This document shows positions 33,031 to 40,006 of a stretch of DNA of 47,339 bases, piece after piece. The stretch comes from Acidobacteriota bacterium. Lineage in GTDB: Bacteria > Acidobacteriota > Terriglobia > Terriglobales > Acidobacteriaceae. The stretch spans positions 1-47,339 of the forward strand of contig JAJZVX010000027.1 of NCBI GenBank assembly GCA_021846985.1, written 5' to 3'. Each line of letters starts with the position of its first letter. Positions within the stretch are counted from its first letter, which is position 1. Made by a program: the position numbers and the translations under genes. The notes beneath the pieces were generated by a model. The model saw only the letters and a list, made by a program, of their open reading frames with translations, had not been told where the DNA came from and did not search any database.

Positions 33031-33429
33031 TTAGTTTTCGCCGCGCAGTTCGGCGCTCAGCGCGTCCAGTTCGTCGGCCACGGTGTGCCGCGTCAGGCCT
33101 TCGGCTCGCACCTGTGCGGCCAACTGGCGCAGCTTGTCGGCAAAGATCTGGCGGGCTTTGGGCGGAGCCTGCGGCGTGTCGCGGGCGGTCACCACGGCTC
33201 CGCGCCGGCGGCGAAGATCAAGCCAGCCTTCGGCGCTCAGCAGCCGGTAGGCTTCGGCCACGGTGTTGAAATGGACGCCCAGCTCCAGCGCCAGATCACG
33301 CACCGTTGGCAGCGCATCCCCCGGTGCCAGCCGCCCTTCCACAAGCTGCGAGCGGATGCCGTCAACGATCTGACGGTAAACCGGCGTCGTGGACGTAGTG
33401 TCGATGCGCAGAGCGGGCGATTCGTTCAT
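33031..33429 (-). CDS. GntR family regulator, YtrA subfamily
   Basis: A 132-residue regulator with the winged helix-turn-helix of GntR proteins (PVYRQIVDGIRSQLVEGRLAPGD, then LPTVRDLALELGVHFNTVAEAY) and a short helical tail, the size typical of the YtrA subfamily. Start: the ATG at 33429 follows an AT-rich promoter with no ribosome binding site; an ATG seven codons upstream lies inside the -10/operator region and is unlikely. The protein probably binds the inverted repeat at its own promoter and represses itself and the downstream membrane protein gene until an inducer appears. The inducer is unknown. Confidence 0.92.
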   Translation of the reverse strand: MNESPALRIDTTSTTPVYRQIVDGIRSQLVEGRLAPGDALPTVRDLALELGVHFNTVAEAYRLLSAEGWLDLRRRRGAVVTARDTPQAPPKARQIFADKLRQLAAQVRAEGLTRHTVADELDALSAELRGEN

Positions 33430-33466
33430 TTGTATAATGTATAGAAACAATGTACAAAAGAGTCAA
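33430..33466 (-). promoter_or_regulatory. Promoter and overlapping operator of the GntR-DUF5808 operon; leaderless start
   Basis: On the minus strand TTGACT (33466-33461) and TATACA (33443-33438) are separated by exactly 17 bases, a near-consensus sigma-70 promoter. Transcription should begin about 33430-33432, that is 0-2 bases before the ATG at 33429, so the message would be leaderless. An imperfect 28-base palindrome (33430-33457, ends TTGTA and TACAA) covers the -10 element and spacer and is the likely GntR operator. Confidence 0.72.
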
Positions 33467-33670
33467 GCAAATTCTTTTGCTATGCGGTTTTTCAGGTGAC
33501 CTGCCTGCGAATCCTGCTTGCGCAGAGCCCGCCAGAACCGGAAAGTGCAGGTACCGATAGAACCGCGAAGGCTCTAATTGTTCAATAGATTGCAGATTCC
33601 CCATTGGCAGCCGCCGCACCAGCCGCGCGCGATGACCCGCAGACGGCAAAATCCGCGGTCTCGTCTGTGT

Positions 33671-34129
33671 CTATCGCCGCTCGCTCCCTGCCCGCAGAAT
33701 CGGCCACAATCCCGCCGCCACGCACACGGCTGCCGCCGCCGCGCCCAGCAGCGCAAATCCGCCGGCTCCGCCCTGCATGGCCGAAGCCACCTCGCGATAC
33801 TGCGACGCGGCATAGCCCCGGGCCACCCAGCACACCACCGCCGCCGCATATCCCGCCGCCACAATCCGCGCCGCCATCAGCATGCGCCTCAGGCGCGCCA
33901 CGGCCATCTCCCGCGCCCGCCGTCGCGCCCGCTCCAGAACCCAATACGAATCCGGCAGCGTGCAGTCCGCCTCCACGCGCAGAGCCTCGGCCCGCAGCGT
34001 TTCGGCCACCCGCAGAGCCTCGCCGCACTCCACGCATGCCGCCGCGTGCCGCCGCAGCGCCTCACTCCACGCGCCATTTTTCAGTGCCTGAATGACTTCG
34101 CTCTCGTGTTCACACCCCGCCTGTTTCAT
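33671..34129 (-). CDS. Probable anti-sigma factor, zinc-finger type, with two membrane segments
   Basis: A 152-residue protein whose N-terminal part carries the anti-sigma zinc-finger pattern His-x3-Cys-x2-Cys (HAAACVEC). It is followed by a helix and two hydrophobic segments (MAARIVAAGYAAAVVCWVA and FALLGAAAAAVCVAAGLWPIL). The start ATG overlaps the sigma factor stop as ATGA (34126-34129), so the two are made in a fixed ratio. It should hold the sigma factor inactive at the membrane until a signal arrives; the signal is not evident. The frame is open upstream to 34267, but that part lies within the sigma gene. Confidence 0.77.
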   Translation of the reverse strand: MKQAGCEHESEVIQALKNGAWSEALRRHAAACVECGEALRVAETLRAEALRVEADCTLPDSYWVLERARRRAREMAVARLRRMLMAARIVAAGYAAAVVCWVARGYAASQYREVASAMQGGAGGFALLGAAAAAVCVAAGLWPILRAGSERR

Positions 34130-34671
34130 CGCGTTGCCCTCTGCGGCCGCAGCAGCGCGCCCGCCTTCCGCCTTGCCCGGAAAAGCAAAATCCGTATGCT
34201 CATGGCGTTCAGTCCTGTCGCCGCGGCAATCTCCGCATGGCTCATCCCCTCCACGTACGCCAGCCAAAGCAGCTCCCGCTCACGCGGCTTCAACTGGCGC
34301 ATCGCCGCTCGTACATCCAACCGCGCCGCTTCGTCCGCCGCCGCACCCTCTACCGGACATTCTTCGGCGCCTTCGCCCGCCGCCATCTCGTCGCGTCTTC
34401 GATACCGGTCATGCAGCAAGTTGGTCGCCATCCGGAAAAGGTAGGCCCGCGTCTCTGCCTCGCCCATCGCCGGCGTCTTTTTCAAAAGATACCGGCAATA
34501 GGTCTCCTGCACCAGGTCGTCGGCCACGTCCGCCCGTCCGCTGGCCTGCCGCAGATACGCCCAAAGCGGGCGGGAAGTCGCTTCATAGAGACGCCTGAAG
34601 CCTTCCTCGCCCGCCTTTGCCTGGTCGCGCTCCGCCGCCGTCCAGTCCGCGATCGTGCCCGCATCGTCCAT
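34126..34671 (-). CDS. ECF-type RNA polymerase sigma factor
   Basis: A 181-residue sigma-70 family factor. Region 2 is seen in FRRLYEATSRPLWAYLRQASGRADVADDLVQETYCRYL, and region 4 in LKPRERELLWLAYVEGMSHAEIAAATGLNAMSIRILLFRARRK, with its helix-turn-helix. The linker between them is charged and of usual length. It starts 15 bases after the membrane protein gene stop and overlaps the anti-sigma gene, giving a three-gene operon. Its target promoters cannot be told from this window. Confidence 0.93.
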   Translation of the reverse strand: MDDAGTIADWTAAERDQAKAGEEGFRRLYEATSRPLWAYLRQASGRADVADDLVQETYCRYLLKKTPAMGEAETRAYLFRMATNLLHDRYRRRDEMAAGEGAEECPVEGAAADEAARLDVRAAMRQLKPRERELLWLAYVEGMSHAEIAAATGLNAMSIRILLFRARRKAGALLRPQRATR

Positions 34672-34686
34672 CGCCGCCGCCTGTGA

Positions 34687-35124
34687 TCAAGCCTTCGGTT
34701 CTTTGCCCAGCAGCCCCAGCGCCCGCGAAGCGTAATATGAAACCACCGCCGCCGCTTCCAGCCCCACGCCCAGCGCCACCGCCAGGATGCCCGCCACCTG
34801 CGCGTCGTGGCTCACCGCGCCGGCCGCATACATCCAGCACAGCGTTCCGCCCACAACCAGGAAGATCAGCCCCCAGCGAATGCAGTCCAGAATACTCCCA
34901 TACGGCGTCCCCGCCTCCTGCGCCAGCGAGGAAAGAAACTTCTTTCCGCCCTCTGTCTCCACGTAGGACAACATGCTCTGCGCCGAGTCAAAGCGCATCA
35001 GCATGGTCTTGGCCACCTCGCCCTGGATCCAGGCCGTTTTGTAACGCCGCACCGAAGAAAAGATCACCCACACGATGAACCCGATCATCGTGAACACCGC
35101 GATTGGAACCAGCCAGTTTTCCAT
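34687..35124 (-). CDS. Small membrane protein of unknown function at the head of the sigma operon
   Basis: A 145-residue protein with an N-terminal membrane helix (LVPIAVFTMIGFIVWVIFS), a soluble middle (about 30-80) and two further membrane helices near 80-130. GGGAGG lies before the ATG at 35124; the frame is open further upstream without meaning. Proteins of this style (often annotated DUF6249-like) accompany ECF sigma/anti-sigma pairs and may act as sensor or be the regulated product; this is inference. It ends 15 bases before the sigma gene. Confidence 0.7.
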   Translation of the reverse strand: MENWLVPIAVFTMIGFIVWVIFSSVRRYKTAWIQGEVAKTMLMRFDSAQSMLSYVETEGGKKFLSSLAQEAGTPYGSILDCIRWGLIFLVVGGTLCWMYAAGAVSHDAQVAGILAVALGVGLEAAAVVSYYASRALGLLGKEPKA

Positions 35125-35498
35125 CTTTCCGCCTCCCCGCTCGCCCCTGGAAGGGCGGAGGTTTTCTTCTTTCACCGTTAAAACGGACGGGCGGCGGCAA
35201 TGGTTAACAGTGGTGACGGAAAAATTGCAGCCCACGCAATGTCCGAGCCGCCTCCCATGCAAAGACTGTGCACTCAAGCGCTTCCGGGGTTATGATGGGC
35301 GCACTTGAACTTTCAATTCGTTCCGCTCGCTCTTTTGCCGCGCATCTCCTCGGATCACCCAGCCTGACTGGAGAAACCATTGTGAACGCCTCGTCCCAAC
35401 ATCGATCCGTCCGGCAACAGCCCAAAGCCGCCGCGGGCTCGTCTCCCCGCAGCCATACAGCGTTTCCTCCCAGCGCACAACGCAACCCCTGACTGCCC
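35125..35498. other. Divergent control region between the sigma operon and the AI-2E-type transporter
   Basis: These 374 bases separate two divergent units. A possible + strand promoter has TGTGCA (35267-35272) and TATGAT (35291-35296) with an 18-base spacer, about 200 bases before the transporter start. A 74-codon frame (35268-35492) covers the promoter and ends just before the transporter; it looks random and is not called a gene. Confidence 0.45.
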
Positions 35499-36491
35499 AT
35501 GAGCCAGCCTGCGCGCATCTCGTTCGGAATCGTCGCCTTGCTGGCGGCTGCCGTTGTCCTTCTGCATCTGGGCACCTTGCTGCTCACCGTTCTCTTCGGC
35601 TATCTGGCCCTGCGCGCGTTCTTCATCCGCCGCAGCAAGTCCCTCAGCGTCACGCTCTATCTCGTCGCGGTGGCCGTAATCGGCGCCGGTCTCGCCTATT
35701 TCTTCACCCTCGCTTTTCACACCTTGCCCCGCATGGCCGAAGCGGCCATCCCGGCCATGGCGGCCTTTGCGGAAAAGCATGGATTCGAGCTTCCGTTCAC
35801 CGACCTCGCCAGTTTGAAAGACACTGCCCTCGACGCCGCCCGGCAGGGATTCGCGACCATTGGAGGCTATGCCAAAATCGCATCCTTCCAGTTTGTCCTT
35901 GTCGTGGTTGGGCTGGTCGCTCCGCTCAGCATCTTCCTCGGTTCCGGCTGGACAACCCGCCAGCAGACGCCCTCCCCGCCAGACAACCTTTATTTCGCCG
36001 TCACCCGCGAACTCACCGCGCGCTTTAAAAGCTTTTATGCCAGCTTTGCCAGGGTCATGGGCGCGCAGATCGTCATCTCCGCCATCAACACGGCCCTGAC
36101 CGTGGTCTTTCTCGCCTTCAACGGCTACCCCTACGCCGGACTGCTGACCACCCTCGTCTTTCTCTGTGGCTTGCTCCCCATTGTCGGCAACATCGTCAGC
36201 AACGCCGTTATCGTCGGCGTCGGCTTCACCTTTTCTTCCCGAACCGGTCTCTACGCGCTGGCCTTTCTCATCGCCATTCACAAGCTGGAGTACTTCCTCA
36301 ACAGCAAGATCGTGGGCAGACACATCGACAGTCCGATGTGGCTCACCCTGATCGGGCTGGTGATCGGCGAACGTCTGATGGGGATTCCCGGTCTGATTCT
36401 TGCGCCGGTCGTCCTGCACTTCATCCGGGTTGAGGCCTCGGCCTATCGAGCCCGGGCCAGCGAGGAACCGGCCGCCGGCCGCGACGCCTGA
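35499..36491 (+). CDS. AI-2E family transporter (PerM-like)
   Basis: A 330-residue polytopic membrane protein of the AI-2E (AI-2 exporter/PerM/UPF0118) family. It has about seven to eight membrane segments, a periplasmic-looking helical stretch at about 75-130, and the conserved C-terminal region (FVLFCGLLPIVGNIVSN type; here FLCGLLPIVGNIVSNAVI) and LEYFLNSKIVGRHIDSPMW. Family members have been tied to AI-2 export, sodium/proton exchange or other fluxes, so substrate assignment is not safe. It is divergent from the sigma operon and convergent with the exported unknown protein. Confidence 0.88.
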   Translation: MSQPARISFGIVALLAAAVVLLHLGTLLLTVLFGYLALRAFFIRRSKSLSVTLYLVAVAVIGAGLAYFFTLAFHTLPRMAEAAIPAMAAFAEKHGFELPFTDLASLKDTALDAARQGFATIGGYAKIASFQFVLVVVGLVAPLSIFLGSGWTTRQQTPSPPDNLYFAVTRELTARFKSFYASFARVMGAQIVISAINTALTVVFLAFNGYPYAGLLTTLVFLCGLLPIVGNIVSNAVIVGVGFTFSSRTGLYALAFLIAIHKLEYFLNSKIVGRHIDSPMWLTLIGLVIGERLMGIPGLILAPVVLHFIRVEASAYRARASEEPAAGRDA

Positions 36492-36635
36492 AAGCCCTTC
36501 CTCAAGCCCCATGCGGGGCAGTTCCCGCTGCTCCCCTCCTCCATGCGCAGGATCACCTCAAACAGCCGCGGCCGGCGGCAATGCCGCTCACTCTCGCAAA
36601 AGCAGCCGCTCTCCACCGGCATGCGCCGCGCCCGC

Positions 36636-37517
36636 TCACGGCTTCGGCTTCTCGTCCGGCTTTGGCGCTTCTGGATTGGTAATGTCCTGCCCGTTGTAGA
36701 TAATCTTCGCGGTCGACCCGAAACGCTTGTATTCCGCATACTTCACGGTGTCGCGGATATGAACGTCCTGGTCCATATAGCCTTTTCCCCCGGTAAAGTG
36801 CAGCATCCCCTCGCCCCGCGTGTAGACCGGGAACCAGTAGTGGCCGTCCACCTGCTGCCGCCACGTCATGAACGGCGGATGCAGGTCTTCCTGCCCCTTT
36901 TTGGTATCGTCGGGAACCATTCGCCCGTCGGTGACCACAATTTGCAGGTCGGTAGCGTCCACCCATATCCGGCCCAGCAGATACCGCTTGCCTTTCTGGA
37001 TCTCCCTGGGACTGACGTTGAAGACGTAGCACTCCAGCTCGTCTACTTTCTGCCTGCCCACATACTTGATGTTGTACTCGCTCACCTCGTCGGTGGTAAG
37101 CACAAAAGGATAGCCGTGCTGAATGTCCTGCATGTCGGAGGGAGACATGCTGATCCCCGCCCGCTCCAAGGTGCTCTCCGGAGCATAAACCGCCTTTTCC
37201 ATCCGCCGGCCGCTGGGATCGAAGACCACGTCGTCCACCTCGTACCATTCGCCAGCGACCTTGTTTTCGTCGTCGAGAACCTCCACCTTGGCAAAACGGC
37301 GATAGGTATAGTGATTGAGCGCCTCGCGAAATTCGGTCTCCTTGGCCGCGAATTGGCGAATTACCTGTTCCGGCGCCACGGATGGTTGCGAAACGTCCAT
37401 GGGGCCAAATCCGGAGTCGAGAGCCATGGGCGTAAAGGTGTCCTTGTCCTGCGCAAAACCCGCCAAGCCGGCGCTGGCCACAAAAAGCCAAGCAATCAAC
37501 CATTTACCTCGCACCAC
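36636..37517 (-). CDS. Exported protein of unknown function, outer-membrane-lipoprotein-sorting-like
   Basis: A 293-residue protein with a signal peptide (LIAWLFVASAGLAGFAQ) and no lipobox. The mature part is beta-rich, with paired strands such as YTYRRFAKVEVLD, CYVFNVSPREIQKGKRYLLGRIWVDATDLQIV and HYWFPVYTRGEGMLHF. This resembles the half-barrel of LolA/LolB-like proteins, and similar proteins are common in Acidobacteria. The tail is proline/lysine-rich. It starts at a GTG at 37517 (a second GTG follows directly), with GGGAG upstream. It is divergent from the histidine-kinase-like gene. No function can be assigned. Confidence 0.75.
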   Translation of the reverse strand: MVRGKWLIAWLFVASAGLAGFAQDKDTFTPMALDSGFGPMDVSQPSVAPEQVIRQFAAKETEFREALNHYTYRRFAKVEVLDDENKVAGEWYEVDDVVFDPSGRRMEKAVYAPESTLERAGISMSPSDMQDIQHGYPFVLTTDEVSEYNIKYVGRQKVDELECYVFNVSPREIQKGKRYLLGRIWVDATDLQIVVTDGRMVPDDTKKGQEDLHPPFMTWRQQVDGHYWFPVYTRGEGMLHFTGGKGYMDQDVHIRDTVKYAEYKRFGSTAKIIYNGQDITNPEAPKPDEKPKP

Positions 37518-37795
37518 GCCACTCCCATTGGTGGATGAAAGCCCCTTGCGTCCACCCGGCAGATACCTGCGGCCCGCCAGGCCTCGCCCGCGTCATCTAC
37601 AACGTTAGACGCATAGACATCTTTACCGGTGGAATTTCAGAATCAAGGGGCGGCAGGTATGCCCTGGTGCCAAAGCCGATTTTCTCCCTCTCCTGCGGAG
37701 AGCGGAGGAGAACGTCGGTTTCGGGCCCGTTTTCAGGTTTCCGGCGAAAGCGACGATAGGCCCTACGAACAGATTTCAGGAGACTTACGGCTCTC

Positions 37796-39844
37796 ATGGC
37801 CGATCCTTACCAGCTTGTCGCGTTTCTTCTCACGGCGCTGCTGCTGCCCGCCTTCGGGCACCTTTACCTGCGCTTCCGGGATTCCCGCACCCTGCTCTGG
37901 TTTCTGGGATTCCTGCTGGCCATCGTGCGCATGCTCACTGACTACAAACTGGGGCCGTGGAATTTTTACGAAGCCGGGCACCCTTGGATGGCCACCACCG
38001 GCGAGGCCGCCTCGCAGCTCGGTTCCGCCTTGTTTCTGGCTTCGCTGTCACCTGCGCGCTTTCGCCTCGGCCGGCTGAATGTGCTCTATGTCATCCCCTT
38101 TGTCATTCCCCTGATGATCTTCACCTTTCTGCTGGACGCGGTCTTTCGCGGAGTGGTGCCTGCGGGACCATTGTCTGCCGTCTTTTCAGTGCTGGGCCTT
38201 CTCGCCGTGGTGGTGGGTTTCTTCTGGGGCATCGACAACGAAAGCACGCCGCCCTGGTTGGGCGGGACGATTTGTGGCGCCGCCGGCGTCTTCGGCTTTT
38301 GGCTGCTCATTACCAAAGGACCGGCCTGGTCGCTCACCTCGGTCGAATTCAGCATGCGGATGGTTACGGCGCTGCTGGTCATCATGGTCTTCCGGCGCCT
38401 GTCGCCGGGCGTCCTTTTGACGGCGGCCGGTTTCACCGCCTGGTCACTGACCATCTTCCAGCTTGCGCCGGAGATCGTCGCCAATTCCCAAAATGGCGAG
38501 ATACTGATCCGATTCGTCGTGATGGGCAAGGTGGTTGCGGCGCTGGGCATGATCGTACTGGCGCTCGAAGACCAACTGTCCATCAACCATGCTGCCCAGA
38601 AGCGGGAACGCCGGGCACGGCTGGAATTGGAAGCCTACTCGAACCTTGTGCTCTCCCGGCGCCGCATCGAGGACTTCGACAACCAGGCGGAGGATATCTG
38701 CCAAACCGTGGTGAAGCACAGCCGGTTTGCGCAGGCCGCGCTGCTGCTGCGCAGCGCCAGGCAATATCACGTGGCCGGGGCCGCGGGCTTCAGTCCGGCG
38801 ATCGTGAAGGCGCTGGACACGCTGGCGTCGCGCATTCCCGGCGAACTCTTTCTGGCGCGTGGTTCGGCGCCGTCCGCCGTGGGACAAAGCCAGACAGTCC
38901 GGCTGGATCTCGAGCCATGGATGGAGCCGGGCGACGACCTCAAGCGGTTACAGTTCACCTCGGCCCTGGCGGTGCCGATGGCCGGACGCACCGTAACCGA
39001 AGGCGCTCTGTTGCTGGCCGGCATGCGCGTGGAACGGGGCAAGCGCCCCGAGCCGCTTCGGGCTGACGACCTGCTTCCCGTGGAAATGCTCATCGCGCGT
39101 CTGCAGTCGGTGCGCAGCCAGACCATGATGCTGGAAAAGCTCGTCGATTCGGAAAAATTCGCCGGACTGGGGCAGTTGGCCAGCACGGTCACCCAGCAGT
39201 TCAACAATCCCCTCACCGTCATCCTCGGCTATGCATCGCTGCTCGAGGAAAAACTCCCTGTCGAGGCTCCCGATCGCCGCGGCGTCGAGGCCATCCTCTC
39301 CGAAGCGCGGCGCATGCGCGCCACGCTGGACAGTCTCTCCCGCGTAGCCCACGCCCAGAGCAATCAGATCGCCGCAATCTCCGTCAGCGAGATGCTGGCC
39401 GATCTCGAAGAGCTGTACCGCTCCGAGTTTCTGCGCCGGTCGATCGAGTTCCGGGTCAATGTCGCGTCTACGCTGCCCCGGGTTCTTTGCAATGCTCAGC
39501 AACTTCGGCAGGCCGTGCTGCATTGTCTACAGTTTTCCATGGACGCAGTGGAGCGAGAACACCGCGGCCGGAGCACGCCTCCATCCTCCTCCGAGCGAGC
39601 GGTTCGCATCGACGCCACAGTGGAGGGCAACCGCGTACAGATCCTTGTGGCGCATTCCGGCCCCGCATTTTCCCATCCCGAGCGGGCCTTTGATCCTTTC
39701 GTCTCCGCCCAGGCCGCCGGAGAAACCGCCGGCCTGGGCCTGAGCTTCTGCGCCACGCTTCTGCGCGACAACAACGGCCACGCTTCGGCGGTCAATCTGG
39801 ATCCGCGGGGAGCAGCGATCATTCTGGAGTTGCAGGCCGCATAG
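37796..39844 (+). CDS. Membrane histidine-kinase-like protein with degenerate catalytic motifs
   Basis: A 682-residue protein. Residues 1-265 form about eight membrane segments, 285-450 a GAF-like sensor domain, 455-530 a dimerisation helix pair and 540-682 a GHKL ATPase-like domain. The framework is clearly that of a sensor kinase (EKFAGLGQLAS, NNPLTVILGYASLLEE, GLGLSF). However, the phospho-accepting His is Gln467 (VTQQFNNPL). The Mg-binding Asn of the N box is replaced (Phe580 in HCLQFSMDAV), and the G1 Asp-x-Gly-x-Gly reads His620-Ser-Gly-Pro-Ala624. Autophosphorylation is therefore unlikely. It may act as a non-catalytic sensor or partner of a real kinase. No response regulator is adjacent. 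It is divergent from the exported unknown protein. Confidence 0.85.
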   Translation: MADPYQLVAFLLTALLLPAFGHLYLRFRDSRTLLWFLGFLLAIVRMLTDYKLGPWNFYEAGHPWMATTGEAASQLGSALFLASLSPARFRLGRLNVLYVIPFVIPLMIFTFLLDAVFRGVVPAGPLSAVFSVLGLLAVVVGFFWGIDNESTPPWLGGTICGAAGVFGFWLLITKGPAWSLTSVEFSMRMVTALLVIMVFRRLSPGVLLTAAGFTAWSLTIFQLAPEIVANSQNGEILIRFVVMGKVVAALGMIVLALEDQLSINHAAQKRERRARLELEAYSNLVLSRRRIEDFDNQAEDICQTVVKHSRFAQAALLLRSARQYHVAGAAGFSPAIVKALDTLASRIPGELFLARGSAPSAVGQSQTVRLDLEPWMEPGDDLKRLQFTSALAVPMAGRTVTEGALLLAGMRVERGKRPEPLRADDLLPVEMLIARLQSVRSQTMMLEKLVDSEKFAGLGQLASTVTQQFNNPLTVILGYASLLEEKLPVEAPDRRGVEAILSEARRMRATLDSLSRVAHAQSNQIAAISVSEMLADLEELYRSEFLRRSIEFRVNVASTLPRVLCNAQQLRQAVLHCLQFSMDAVEREHRGRSTPPSSSERAVRIDATVEGNRVQILVAHSGPAFSHPERAFDPFVSAQAAGETAGLGLSFCATLLRDNNGHASAVNLDPRGAAIILELQAA

Positions 39845-40006
39845 CTTTCCGCCGCGCCCCCCCGGAAATGCCTGTCGCCAGGGTTCGCCGCGCGTTTGTT
39901 TCCTCACCTGTCCCTCTATCCATCCGCACAAAAAGCTGCCGCCCGGGCAGTGTAAACTTCCTTTTTCGCGTCTTGAGCGATCTGTCTCGAATGGATTGGA
40001 GCCTGT

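Noticed and set aside
35268..35492. 74-codon frame just upstream of the AI-2E-type gene
   Set aside because: No ribosome binding site, serine/alanine-rich random composition, and it covers the likely promoter.
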